DNA from: Sphagnum compactum
Taxonomy: Eukaryota > Bryophyta > Sphagnopsida > Sphagnales
NCBI GenBank assembly: GCA_965153455.1
Contig: OZ234497.1
Span: forward strand, 3,286,001 to 3,350,000
Direction: 5' to 3'
DNA: 64,000 nt
Part shown: in pieces, positions 1-12,800 of the stretch
How the letters are laid out: every line of letters begins with the position of its first letter
Position numbering within the stretch: the first letter of the stretch is position 1
Translations under genes and position numbers: made by a program
The notes under the pieces: model-generated
Database searches by the model: none
Seen by the model: only the letters and a program-made list of their open reading frames with translations
Told to the model about the DNA's origin: nothing

Positions 1-1430
1 ATGGTTCCATAAGTGCAACTCCCAATGTGATTGTAGATTTGATACTGTAAACTTGACACTGGGAGGGAGCATCCAGTCTTGTATCCCTAAATGTCACACA
101 ACAACAACCCACCACCATCATGTCCCCAATCAAATGCTCCCAAGAGCTAGAAACCAATCCTGCAGAGCTCAAACAGCAAAGTCAAAACAAAGTGCTTCAG
201 AAACCAGTGTCAGGAATCTATCTACTGCAATGGTTTCTTCCATGTGTGCTTTGAATGTCAGACTAAGATCCGGAGACAGGTACTAGATGTGCCACCAAAA
301 GAACATAAAATACCTGAGCAGATAATCTCAGTAAAAGGCAGCAGACCCACAAGCCAAAAGTCAGTTCTCAAAAATTCACCACCTCAGCTACAGCTTCCAT
401 TGCCATATACTCCAACAGATTGCTGTAAACAAGCAATGAACCCACTGAAGTTCATCTTTACTGATAGATGAGAGAGTTTTCACAAGCAAATCCTGTAAGC
501 CTTGCCTGTGATCCAGAAGCTTCTATTCAGCAATATAGTAAGGAATGAAAGAGCAAACCCCCCAGATACAAAGTTTCAGTCCTGCAAAGACCATAATATT
601 TCACTTGATGACAGGCTCTGCTTCTGGCTCTGCTTGAGATGGACCAACATCAATCCTGGATGTATCCCATTTACATGTTCAGGCCACCAAGCCTACTTTC
701 CTGTGAAAATTTCTCATGGAAGCAGTAAGAAAAACACTGCATGATGGTAAGACAATACTACAAAAGACATGTGCTGAACATGTCCTGTCAGGAACGCAGA
801 GCCCGGACTACAGGTCCCAAAAAGAAGTCCTGTCAAGCAGCTGTGACAGCTGAAAACCTTATGAAGAATATACATGCATTCTTGGTGTCTAGCAAGTTCC
901 AAATTGTTTTCAAACCTCAAGACACAGATGGGTCAGGCAATGGTGGTACCAAAATGCAGTTTGAAATGGAATCTAGCTGAAAAGGAAAACTGGATAGGCA
1001 ACAAAATCAAAATGCAAATGCTTTTGACAGCATTGCCTACAAAAACTTCTTTCCCAAGATGTGTTTTTTGGCAAACCAGCTCTCTGTCTAGGGCCTAACT
1101 GATCCTCTCTCAGTACACAACAGCAAAAAGTGTAAGGGTCAAATTGTGAATACCACTACCTTCAGGATACTGAGTCTTTCTGACCTCCATCAGGAGATTA
1201 CTTCTGTACACAAAGGAATACTAATGTCAGAGCTAAGGGAGGGCTATTGCACCCATCATTTTTTACAAGGTCAAAATTGCAAATGTGCAGTTTCTGCTTC
1301 AAGTGCACAACTTCAGCTGTATTTGTTACATCTTCACTCTTGCTCCATTTTAGGGTCCCCTTGCTCAGTTTGTCAACTGTTGCAGTACAACAATTTCCCA
1401 TCATCAGATTGCCAAAGACCACCTGAACTG
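1..1430. other. Stretch downstream of the SUVH-type gene, no gene recognised
   Basis: I looked here for the pre-SET and SET exons expected after the SRA domain of the neighbouring minus-strand gene. I found no cysteine-rich pre-SET block and no SET-type motif. The open frames present are short and have no recognisable domain. The stretch may be 3' UTR or part of a long intron leading to exons beyond the window edge. Confidence 0.4.
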
Positions 1431-3810
1431 TCATCTCAAAGAGAGAAAAAAAAACTTCAGCATGAAAATAAACTCAGGGGATCTTGGACCTTTTTTCCAG
1501 TACCTTTTTCCCTTTGATGACCTTGATTTGCTTGACTCACCATTGCTGCCACCGCTTTGCAGGTTTGCTCCTTTCCCCTTGAAGGATGGAGAATCCTTTC
1601 CCTTGAAAGATGCAGATTCATGGCTTTGTGGTTCAAGGGATGGAGAACCCTTTCCCTTGAAAGAGGAAGGGCCTCCTTTGATAGAAGCAGATTCGCGGAG
1701 GCTTTGTGATACAACAGGAGCTGGAAGCATCTGCTGACCTTCGAGACGCTGGAGATCAAATTTGTAGACAAGATTGCCTCCAACTCCAGGCTCATACCGC
1801 ATGGCCAGGGCTTTGTAAAGGCCAAGATATGTATATGATTCTGTTGTTGGGCTCTTCTTGTCTTTGTGGCCTCGAATAACACGAATGGGTTTCGAATGCT
1901 CAAAGCTATTCTTGAGAGCTTCATTACCTCTTGTCAGTACCTGATCTGCAACACTGTGTGCAGTGGGCGATCTGTGAGAGAGTCCTCCTTGCCCTGTGTA
2001 GGTGATGATATTGCCGTTCTCCTCGTCATCCAGGTAGGGATTCCCATTGTGCTTAATGACAATGCTCGTTGCAAATGACATTCCTGAGCTCGATTTGCTC
2101 TTCCCAATGAAAGCAATGCCTGCTTCCAGCTGCTGATGGAGCCCAACAATAACCATCTCAATCCGATACCAGAAGTGATCTCCCACATGCACCCCAGGCA
2201 CACTGCCAATGATTGAGTTGGTATTCACTCGCAGACCATCAATCCGCATCTGTACACTTGCTCGAAGGTCCGGTCTCAGTCGCACAGCTTGTCCCTCTGT
2301 CTTTCCTTTTGCTGCTCTTGCCTCCTCCACTTCTATGAAGCTCTGTCTCAACTCCTCAAACTTGTACAATGCTTGAATCACATTCTGTCTGCAACCACAA
2401 CAAGAAAGAAAGAAAGAAAGAAAGCAAGCTTGCTTATTTACAATCCATGTGTTCAAACCCTAGTGTTTCTTGGCAAAGTTTTCTAAGAGATGGGTTGATG
2501 GGTTGATGGAACAATGCTTGAATCACATTCTGTCTGCAACCGCAAAGAAGAAAGCAAGCTTGCTTACAATCCTTGTATTCAACCCCTAGTCTTTCTTGGC
2601 AAAGTTTTTCTAAAGAGACAGTTTGATGGGCTCATGGACAATGCTTGAATCACATTCTGTCTGCAACCGCAACAAGAAGAAAGCAAGCTACCTCACAATC
2701 TGTGCTTTCAAACCCTAGTGTTTCTTGGCAAGTTTTCTGAAGAAATTGGCTGATAGGTTGATGGACTTCAGACAATTACCTGGCTGCATCTTCAGATTGC
2801 TCCCCACTCAGGGTCAGATCCTTCCAAGTCTCCCTCCCTTGATTCACAAGCTGTGCTGGCATCCTGCTCTTCAGAGGCTTACAGTTGTAGGGTATGGGTG
2901 CACTCCCCTTCTTCCCACAAAGAAGCAAGGGAGGAGAGTTCTTGCTCTGGCTGCTGCTGAAAGGAACCCAATCTGATGGGTCGAAATGACCCCACTCATA
3001 ATCCTCTTCTCCTCCGCCACTGCTACTGCCATCTGTGATCTGCTTCAGAGGTTCAGAGGAGGAGCCGATGCGCTCAAAATTCTGCCACCCAGTAAACATT
3101 GCAGAAGCTGTGAGAAGGCACGGATTCTCCCCTCCCCGTGAAGGCTCTCTGAGAGCCAATTCTTTCCCAACTTCCACAACTTCCAAGCTCGCTGCAGAAG
3201 AAGAACAAGAAGAAGAAGGCGGTGGTCTTGTACTCAGAGGCGTCACAGAGAGTGCGATTTGCTGGCTGTGTTCTTCAAGCGCTAGCGTTGTTCCCACTAT
3301 CTCGTGGAACACGGAAAGCGCGGTACTGGGTTGCTGCTGCTGCTGCTGTTGCACCACCACAGACAAACAAGTCTCTTGTTCTTGTTGTTCTGCTTCTTCT
3401 TGGGATGCTCTTGCGTGGTCTCCTCTTTGGTGTCTTCCTGCCTCGTCCTCGAACCCAATTGCAATGCCATCCCGCGTATCCAATTGCGCATACAGGCTGA
3501 CATCTTCTTCAAGCTCCATCGCACTGCTGCTGCGTTCTTGGGGAGCAGCAGCAGCAGTGGCATCATCATTGTTGATGATCTGCTGCTGCTGCTGTGACGG
3601 GTGGTTGTAGACATCGTCTTCCACACCTCCAGGGTACAATCCTCCAGAGTTTGCTGCCATGTAAGCTTGCAGAAACGGCTTCAGCTCTGCAACTTCCGCA
3701 AACTGGGCATCAGCATCACCATTCTTCTTAGGCTGCAACAACCATCGCCCCTTTTCTTGGTCAAGAACCACACTCGCCAATTCCTCTTGCTCCTCTTCAC
3801 AATAACCTTC

Positions 3811-3841
<31 letters not shown>

Positions 3842-4347
3842 CACCCAACAAGACGACTCTCAAGCTCCGGGAAGCGCACACAATCCTCCTCTACTTCGTG
3901 GAGTCCGTAATCTACCACCATATACACACATGCTTGTTCCTCTTCCTCCTCCTCCTCCTCCTCCATTTCCAAGTCCACCACAACACCCACATTCTTCTTC
4001 TCCTTCACATCCTGCAGTACCAGAAAAGTCTGGGGGAAACCCATTCTCTCATGGTAATTCTCCTGCTGCTGCTGCTGCTGCTGCTCCTCTTCTTCTTGTT
4101 CACAATTCTGACGCAACAAGAAATTGGCCTCAGGTTCTTGAGCATCACTCCCATGCACAATGTGGGTGATAACACACTCCTCCTCCTCCTCCTCCAGGTA
4201 CATCTCCTCCGCTTCCACTTGCTGCTGCTGCTGTAGGCGACCATATGCTGCGATATGGTGGTCTGGGAGTAGAGGAGAAAGAGGAGAAGGAGAAGCTGCT
4301 ACTACACGGGAGTTTAGCGCCGCACTCCACAATTGGGAGCTCGCCAT
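1431..4347 (-). CDS. SUVH-type protein with SRA (YDG) domain; 3' end uncertain
   Basis: SRA domains of plant SUVH proteins bind methylated DNA and recruit or direct histone H3K9 methylation. Two exons are supported: 4347-2780 and 2388-1431. The exon 1 donor reads CAG|GTAATT and the acceptor GCAG|ACAG, and the phases agree. Exon 1 (about 522 aa) begins MASSQLWSAALNSR and is low-complexity, with poly-Q and poly-E runs encoded by CAG/GAG repeats. Exon 2 holds the SRA domain at about residues 584-735 (roughly 2210-1745), with GSVPGVHVGDHFWYR, ITYTGQGG, LTRGNEAL, IRVIRGHKD and YKFDLQRLEGQ. A linker with repeated SFKGKG-like motifs follows. The model totals 841 aa if the TGA at 1431 is the true end. 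Family members normally continue into pre-SET and SET domains; none is seen, so either a donor near the linker leads to exons outside the window or this is an SRA-only protein. The start was chosen because the frame upstream looks like 5' UTR. Confidence 0.8.
2366..2764. repeat. Tandem triplication covering the SUVH intron and the first 23 nt of exon 2
   Basis: Three diverged copies lie head to tail at about 2366-2510, 2511-2637 and 2638-2764. Each starts with ACAATGCTTGAATCACATTC and ends near GTTGATGGA. The first copy contains the used acceptor and the first 23 nt of exon 2; the other two carry the same acceptor and exon seed inside the intron. The first copy also has an expanded GAAA tract. 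The single donor at 2779-2778 lies outside the duplicated unit. Confidence 0.85.
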
Positions 4348-4540
4348 CGCCAGAGCTTCTTTTGTTTCTTTTCTATTGTTGTTGCAAAACGGAAAACTCC
4401 TTCCAGAAACGCACTCCGACTGCAAAGAAACAAGAAAAGCAGTTGCAAAGAAACAAACAAAAAGAGAAAGAAACGCAACAAAACTGCAAAGAAAGAAACA
4501 AACAAACAAACAAAAAAAGGAGAAATGCTCAAGAGGGACT

Positions 4541-5760
4541 GGCTAGCTTAACCTTAATCAGAGAGCACTAATCAGAGATTAAGGAGTTTGATTAGGGTGT
4601 AATTAGGACAATGAATTAGGCTCAAGGGACTAAACTAAATTCAAAGTGTAGTTACCATTATCAGAGCTTAAGAGTTTTGAGATTAAGAGTTTTTGATTAG
4701 GGTAGCTTTACAAGGAGAATGTGGTTTGTTAGTCAAGGAACCAACTTAATCAGATTGCACTAATCAGAGTTTCAAGAGTTGATTTTTATATGGCAACAAG
4801 GAGAATGGGGTACCTAAGTAAAAGGGACCAACTTAATCAGAGTGCATTAATTAGAGATTAAGAGTTGATCTTTATAGGGTAACAAGGAGAATGGGGTACC
4901 TAAGTAAAGGGACCAGCTTAATCAGAGTGCACTAACCAGAGATTAATAGGGTATCAAAGAGAATGGGGTACCTAAGTAAAGGGACCAACTTAATCAGAGT
5001 GCACTAATCAGAGATTAAGAGTTGATCTTATAGGCTATCAAGGAGAATGGGGTACCTAAGTAAAAGGGACCAACTTAATTAGAGTGCACTAATCAGAGAT
5101 TAAGAGTTGATTAGGGTAACAAGGAGAATGAAGGCTCTAGGGACTAGGCTAATCAGATAATAAGAGTTGATTAGTATAAAAGAAAATGCTCAAAGGGGGA
5201 ACTAATCAGAGTGCACTAATCAGAGATTAGGTGAGTGTTGATTATGGGTAACAAGGAGAATGGTCAAGGAAGTGACCAGAGTGCACTAATCAGAGATTAA
5301 GAGTAGGTTAGGGTTTGAGATTTTGGACTAAGTAGGTAAATTGCCTCCTAAGCCCTGGTTGAGTAGGATTTAATGAAGATGATTTTAAAATGTTTAGACT
5401 TGAGGTGTGGGAGATATTGAATTTTCAGTAATTGCTTTCATTAGAAATTCAATTAAATTACAAAAATTGATTTTGAAAAGAAAATTTAGTTAGGTAACCA
5501 GGCTCACACTTGGGTTAACTGCATAGGCTTACAGTAGTAAATAATAAAAGAGAGGATGCAAAACTGCAAAGAAATGCACACAAAAGGAGGAAAAATGCTC
5601 AAGGGACTACCTAATCAGAGTGCACTAATCAGAGATTAAGAGTTGATTAGGGTAAAAAGGAGGATGCTCAAGAGGCCAATCAGAGTAAACTAAAAAAGAG
5701 ATTAGGAGTAACTTAGGGTTGTGGGATTTGGGACTAATCAGAGATTAAGAGCTGAATTAA
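4541..5760. repeat. Degenerate tandem array upstream of the SUVH-type gene
   Basis: The core AATCAGAGTGCACTAATCAG recurs with variation, and GAGATTAAGAGTTGAT and AAGGAGAATGGGGTACC recur between the cores. In the best part the AGTGCAC/AGTGCAT motif falls at 4841, 4926, 4998 and 5083, giving a period of about 72-85 bp. The array is interrupted at about 5340-5530 by a piece of another dispersed repeat and resumes to about 5760. It begins within about 200 bp of the predicted start codon, so it overlaps or adjoins the promoter. Confidence 0.8.
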
Positions 5761-5989
5761 ATTAGTGCATTGAATAATACATTACCAAATTAATGAATTT
5801 TGATGAGACAAAATGTCATCAAATGGTAACAAAATGTTTGAGATTTGGATTAGTCGGGGCGATTGTTTTTGAATCACAAATCAAATCAAACAAGCCAACA
5901 TTACACAAAAAGGAATTCTTTTGTTTTCATTTTGCCATGTCAAGTCAATCTTCTAAAATCCAAAAGTAAGACATAATAATAAGGCTTAC

Positions 5990-6350
5990 CTTTTTTTTGC
6001 AAACACTTTGGAAGCTTGATGATTTGAAACACATAACATGCTTGAACAAGGGGTGTGTTACAACACTTGCGGCCTTGCCATTTACATTAAAAAGTATGTA
6101 TCTTAAGGCAAAAGAAGAATTATGAAAACCCAAATATTTCACCATGCAAAAATTATATAATTTTCAAAAATTCCTCTAAAAAAAAGCCAAAATCCTTCAA
6201 GATATTATAACCCTATAAACAATCTCAAGTTTCAACACAAGCCAAAATATCATCTTTTAAAAATCCTCATATAAAAATAGACCTATTCCATAGGGGCCAA
6301 AATCCATTAAGCTACTATACTCTATAATGAATCTAAACACAATAAAAGCC
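5990..6350 (+). repeat. Dispersed repeat family R1, copy A
   Basis: The copy contains, in order, CATTTACATTAAAAAGTATG, TATTTCACCATGCAAAAATT, CTCAAGTTTCAACACAAGCC, ATATCATCTTTTAAAAATCC and CTACTATACTCTATAATGAA. The same order of blocks recurs at 16055-16340, and in reverse complement at 14487-14815 and 38190-38515. No coding capacity is seen. The class is unknown; it could be a MITE, a SINE or a fragment of a larger element. Confidence 0.75.
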
Positions 6351-8514
6351 AACACCCATTGTGTCAAAGTATATTTAAATACAAAACTTGTGTATTCACT
6401 TCAATAAAAATGCATCGCGAATAATTTTGAACAATTTTGAACTTAAGTGGTGTGCTTAAATTTGTCAAAATGTTATGTTTGACATGATTTCTTGATTTCT
6501 TTTCTACCATTGTTAGCTTTATGTTATACTTCATGCAATGTCTTGACATGTTCTTTTATCTGCATTTAGAATGAAACATGTGAACTCGGTGTAATACAAA
6601 AGTAATGTTCAATGTTGTTTTAGTAAGAATATTGTCATCATATTATTGCATCGAGGCAAGAAACACGCAAAACAAGATATAGAAACTTTTTTTTTTAAAA
6701 ATTTGAAAAACTTGAATAATTGGAAAAGGAGAAGATCTATTTATTGCAAGCATATTCACAATTAAAATTATAACATAAAATTTAATAACTAAAGTTAATG
6801 AAAGCTCAAAGACATCCTATAATGAATTTGAAAAAACATTATGCATAATTGTGACACTAGAATTTTGGGGTAAAGCTTAAATTGGGTAGAGTGAAATGGT
6901 GTGGGTACTAGTTAGCTAGGTTTTAGCTAACTTTGATTGGGCCACTTTGCCTTGAGTTTATTGAGTTGAAGGGTATTTTTTTTGGGTTAGGCAACCCTAA
7001 CTACATTGCTAGAGTTTGGCAAGAGATATTATTGTGTAGGTTAATAGGTACTTGCCCTCTTAGCAACTAGCTCAAGCCAAAAATGGGAATGAATAGTTTT
7101 AGAAATAAGAATTTACTCAACATATCCTTATGAGGACCTAGTTTTTTGCCTTGGGGAATTGAGATTTTTTGGGATGTGGGTGTTCCCATAATGTTCTCAA
7201 TGTATTCTCACTAGTTTCCAATTGTTTCTATGAAAGTGTTCCTCAAGTTGTTCCCAATGTGACCATATCTCTTGACCAAAAGTTTACCTTTGTAACCTAT
7301 ATAGCAAGACCAAATGGAAAGGTTACCTTGTTTCCTAGTTTGGAAGTGTCCATAGTGTGAATGTTTTATTTTGTGGATGGGTCAATCAAAGAGGCACATC
7401 ACAAAAAATGTAAATATTTTTTTTTATTTAAAAAAAAAACATTTTGGACACATCCCCGCAACTAATTAATACAACCAACAATAGATACACACACGATCTA
7501 TATATGAAGATGGATGTTTGTTTGTGTTGTTTGGATGTGACCATTTTGTAACCCTCCCAAACCAAACCATGGGGCTCTTGCCCGGGTTTTGGTGTCATCT
7601 AAAACCCTTAACAAAGTGACATGCACATTTGCCATTTCATAAATTTTGAACCAACAAAGCAAAAATGAACTAATTTATAATCAGTTTCATTGCTGAAAAT
7701 TAAATTAAATTTTTTTCAACAAGGTTCCAACTTCCATAAGATGGGTGAGATGGTGAGATGAGATGGGTGACCTTTGAAAGAATTTTTTATAATTTGACAT
7801 GGGTATATCTAAGTTTATCACACTATATTTTTATATGAGCCCATTAAGGAGCCATAAATATAGAAGGATGCTATTGAAAAATTCCTCCATATCTTATTTA
7901 AAGCCAAATTTGAATAAATCTTTCTTATGGATGCCATTTCAATTAACTTCAAAAAATTTGGGAAAAGGAAAACCTACTCCCTATACTACACCTAAACATT
8001 TTAGGAGCTTACAACCATTTTGGCATTCTTTGTTTGGGCATATTGGACTACCAAAGAGGAATTTGAGCATTGGGCTATTCATGCTATTTGGGCTCATATC
8101 ATAGGATACCCTCGTGCTTAACATACTTTTGCTTAGCAAATTTATTAGACATGCTTGCTACAAACTTGGTTCAAATTATAACAAGAATCTTCGAGTTCTT
8201 TTTTGAGCAATTGGGATGGATGTTTAAGCTTTGTTCATGTTTCCAAAAGGTCCAAGAATTTGTTCCATGTCTTCATGATGGTTAATTTCGCCAACTCTAG
8301 ACTTGTGGGGTTGTGTCCAAAATCTAGAGAAGCACCTCAACTATTATCTACTAGATCATGGATCCTTTCTTTACACACACACCCCACATTATCATGAATA
8401 TTATTGCAACAACAAAATAATTTAAAGGTGTTTTGATATTTTATATCCTCATCTTCAAGTTTGTGGTAAGTTATTTACATATTAAGGAAGGTAAGTTATA
8501 CGTTTTGTTTGTCA

Positions 8515-8850
8515 TGTTGAAGTCTCCCAAACCACGATGCCCCCTTCTTGCAGTCTTGATGTTCTTGGAAAGTCCTCTATGAGTAGGGGTGCATCAAGTT
8601 GGTTTCATAATGTTTCAACCTATGGTGGAGAAATTATTGAATATTGAACAACTTTTTCATTGAAAATTCATTTAAATCAAAACTCAAAATTATGAGGGAA
8701 TTTGGGTGTGCCCTTGGTATTATTGGAAAGCCATTAATGAGAAAGATTTAATGAAGGTGATTTGAAAAAAAATAGACCTAACATGTGGAAGATATTGAAA
8801 ATTTGAGTAAATTGTTTATTAAAAATTCAATTAAATTACAAAAGTATGGG
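8515..8850 (+). repeat. Dispersed repeat family R2, copy 1
   Basis: The copy has two related halves. The first half carries CTTGGAAAGTCCTCTATGAG and the second carries ATTGGAAAGCCATTAATGAG, followed by ATTTAATGAAGGTGATTT and TAGACCTAACATGTGGAAG. The same composite occurs at 13515-13880, and a half copy interrupts the 4.5-5.8 kb array. It is non-coding and of unknown class. Confidence 0.6.
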
Positions 8851-9453
8851 TATAGAAGTAAAAATTAGTCAAGTAATTAATTCACCCTTGGCCAATGGCA
8901 TAGGTTACACTAGTGCATATGATTTGAAGGAATCGTCCATTTTCATAAAATCATTGTCAATGTTAATCGTTCATGATTGTGTGTACCCATTTGTCATAAT
9001 GTATTTAGGTGGGTTACTTAAGTATGTACCCTACTAGTTTCTCAAAATTTATTGTGAAAGTCACAAGATTTCAAGAAAAACTTTGAAAAAACAAAGAGAT
9101 AAAAATAAGAGTATTTTATGTCTACCATGAGCCCAAGGTGTGATAATGTTTAAATTGTTTGGAAAATTCATATATAAAAACATGATTTTAATTACAAAGA
9201 TACAAAGTCCCCACTCTGATTAATTATTTCCTTCTCTCTAGTATCAATTGTTGTTAACTGGATGTGGATGGTTATTCAAGATCCGTCAACAACGGAATGA
9301 CTATTTAGTGAACTTTTCCTTCTAAAAGACAAATTTTAAAAAAAATGTATCAACCGTCTTAGATGGTTATTGCACGTTATTCTCATTTTGTTTCAATTTT
9401 ATTGGGGAACTTACAGAGGTTCAAAAAAATCGTTATACTTTAAAAGGTTCGAA

Positions 9454-9572
9454 ATGATGCGATCAAACCAAGGCTACTACACCAGATCCCATCAAAACTT
9501 TGATGTTAAGTACCTTTGGGCTGGAACAATACTAGGATGGGTTATCTTCTCGGAAGTCCCCGTGTTGCATCC
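9454..9572 (+). pseudogene. 5S rRNA-derived retrocopy flanked by 17-bp direct repeats
   Basis: The 119-bp insert matches plant 5S rRNA over its whole length. The block GATGCGATCA is at the 5' end, CCAGATCCCATCAAAACTTT is in the middle, ACTAGGATGGGTTATCT lies at the box C position, and GTCCCCGTGTTGCATCC is at the 3' end. Many positions differ from canonical 5S, so it is unlikely to give functional rRNA. It is bounded by ACTTTAAAAGGTTCGAA (9437-9453) and ACTTTAAAAGGTTTGAA (9573-9589), a 17-bp direct repeat with one mismatch. This is what a target-site duplication from LINE-type retroposition of an RNA copy would leave. There is no poly-A tail and no second 5S unit nearby. Confidence 0.85.
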
Positions 9573-9731
9573 ACTTTAAAAGGTTTGAAGTAACACACAA
9601 CATTGTGTATAGGACCCTAGGGTTAGGGCATTCTCAAAATAAGTGGCCAAAACAAAGTGATAGCTGAGCTCCATTCCAAAATTTTGGAATGTCTCGCATA
9701 GGTGGGTAAAGCACATGACAAAGGTTATCAT

Positions 9732-9871
9732 GAACCTACATATGTAGATACCTAGGGGTAGGAGGGGGGCAATTCTTAGGGCTACTACTTAAGAGTGAGA
9801 GGAACCTACATATGTAGATCTCAAGGTGCAAGAGGGGTAAGATTCTTAAGGCTACTACTTTAAGAATGGGA
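9732..9871. repeat. 70-bp tandem duplication
   Basis: GAACCTACATATGTAGAT begins at 9732 and again at 9802, followed in both copies by a G-rich stretch and GGCTACTACTT. Each copy carries the short palindrome CTACATATGTAG. It is non-coding. Confidence 0.75.
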
Positions 9872-12800
9872 AATAGCTTACACCTATGAGCAAGTGTAAG
9901 TTCCCACCCACTCATTATAGGTGTCCAACTTCATCTCACTTAAGGGCCATTTAGACCTAGTGTTGTATCTTTTAGTGTTAGCCATCCTACCATGAGGATT
10001 AGCATCTAACCTATGGAGCTTTAGCAACAACCTAATGCCAAGGATGTTTGCAACATATGATTCTCACCTACAAATATAAACTACAAATTGACAACCTATC
10101 ATTTTATGGCATATGAAAGTATAGGTTTACCAACCTAACTTATTAAACACACCTTACTTTAAACATTACTAACCTATATTAAACATACCTTATTTTTTAA
10201 AATTTTAACTTTATATGTTTTTGGTTACATTTTTTGTTCTCATTTTATTGTCTTCTTACTTTCATTTGCAATTATTATTATTATTATTATTCAATGTTTT
10301 CATTTAAAAAATTATGTTGTTGCATTGCAATTGCATTGCAAGTTCTTTTCAATTTTTTAATCTTAACTATTTGCTATTGTAATTTATAGCTTACGTTGTC
10401 TCTTTGTGCATTTGATTGCATTACATGTTCCTTTCCAATATTTCTTTATTTTGATTTACATTTGCATGTTGATTATTTATTTCTGTATTGCATTGCAAGT
10501 TTTTTTTTATTGAATTTGGTTTATAAGTCCTATTTCTTTTGTTTGCTTTAAGTTTTTATGTTGTTATTAATTACACTATGTTGTTCTTGGAATGGCAAAT
10601 TCATTTTAACTTTTTCCTCACTCATGGATGATCATCACATTGTTGAACTTGTGAGGTATTTTGGGACCTTTATTGAGCTTTTTCAAAATATTTTTCAAAC
10701 AAAACTTGCAATTCCTTCCTTGGAATTAAAGGTCAACTTGAAAACATACATGATTTGATATATACATAGTGCATTGTTGTCACAAGGTCACTTTTGCATT
10801 GGAAATTCAAGTAATGTATTGTTCAATTTATAACGACATTCAAGGTGCTAATTTTTTCATTTGTAATGAATTATTCACCATTGGTAAATTAGTTATATCT
10901 TTGGTTTTTCATGAGTTTGTTTATGTTATCAATCTTGTATATGGAGTTACAATTTGTTGACCAACAAGTTCTAAGATGCAATTGGTTTTGAATGGAGCAA
11001 TTTAAACATTCGTGTGGTTTACATTGTGTTCAAGGAACAAGGGATTGAAACCACATATCTATTATAAAACCCATAGGAGCTTATGCAAATTGATTAAGTT
11101 ACTACTTAAAAACAAGAAAACATAACATTGTTGTTCAAATAGTAATTGATTGTAATAATATTTTCAATCACATTTATTTGGGGTTACTTGGTTATGTCAA
11201 TGATTTTGACTGCCAAGAAAATCATCTTTATATAAACATATGAAAGCCTTGTTGAATATCAATTAGGGGCACAAGTTCCAGGAATGGTAAAATGAACCAA
11301 AAAAAAAGAAGTAATTACCATTGTTATCATATATCATGCATGTGAAACAACAAAGCAACATCAAAATGGGTGGAAATACAATAGAAAATCTAATGGCCCT
11401 TTTATTACACTTATAAGAATGTGCTTCTAAAAAATTAAAAACAAATAATTTTTTTTAGTACACAAAAGATATCCCCATTTATTGGTTGGTAAATTCATAT
11501 TTGAAGAGCTACCAACACAATTTATTCAATGAAATATACTTGTACTATGTTAGGATATAAAATTCATTATATTTTTAGATCTCTCGTAAAAAAAACTATT
11601 TTGTATTCTTTCTAGTAAAACCTACTTGACACATACTTGAAATAAAATATCAACATTAGTAAAAGAAATTTCATTTGTAATTTAAAAATGTTGTTTACAA
11701 TTGAAAAATGTCATTCGCAATTTTTTTTTCAGTTGCAAACATCTTTTAATTGCAAGTGACACTTTTTAGTTGCAAAAATTGATGACAATTGATAGTTTTT
11801 CTTTTAGTGCAAATTACAAAAAATCAATTTCATAGTTAATTATTTTTAAAAAAAAACTTAAAACCTATTTTTATAATGTGAAAATTGAAAATTAAGATGC
11901 ACAATAATAAAAAAATATCTTGCTTTTTAATCATTAAGTAGAACATTTAATGTATAATAATTATGTGACAAGTTTTGTTGTTTTTTAATTTTTTCACAAG
12001 TAAACAAAAGAGGCACTTTGTTAGTCCACTTTATTGCACTTTCACCCCATGGGGATTTATGTTTTTCCATATTTATATGATAAAAGTTACCTTCTTATTT
12101 CTTGGATTATGATTCCATTCAAGAAGGAATATCAACACAATATATTCAAATTGCTTTAGAATTAGAAGCACATATGTGGGTGTCTTGTTGTAGAAAACAC
12201 ATTTTAAATTCTAAAAACAACTTTCAATGAGTTAATGGGGAAGTTTAAATTTCATGTGACTTTCATTATTGATGTGCATGCATCTTGCACAACCTTTTGG
12301 AGTTGGAAGCAAAATCTCACATTTAACGACTAATTGTTGATTTTGAGTCACAAGGAGATCTTCAGTGGGTACTTCAAATTAACCCAATTGACATTGAGCT
12401 AACACAATATGGCATTAAGGCTAAAACAATCTAAACAATTCAAAAGGATTTCACCATTTATCTTGGTCAATAGCAAAATGTTGTCACAAATTGAGTTAAA
12501 TTTTGAATTTTGAGTAGAATCAAGAATAGAATTAAGCTTTTGACACATTACTATTGAAAAGGTTGTTGGTGACATGCAAGCATTACAATGATCTTTTTTA
12601 ATAGAATCACATGTTTTAATGTACCACTTTGCTATCATTTGCTTTTGGAAAACTAGGCACATTAAAAAACTTTGCAACAATTTTTCATAGATACATTTGT
12701 GCTCTTTTTGTGTTTGTTTATTGTAAAGAATAGCATGACATTGTATTGCACCTCTATTTAGACATTTATTTTCCTTCTATTTGTTTCTCGTAAAGAATAT

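Noticed and set aside
3601-4236. Long leucine-rich plus-strand reading frame
   Set aside because: It is the antisense shadow of the CAG/GAG repeats in exon 1 of the SUVH-type gene.
9454-9572. Functional 5S rRNA gene
   Set aside because: Many substitutions, no neighbouring 5S units, and flanking direct repeats point to a retroposed copy.
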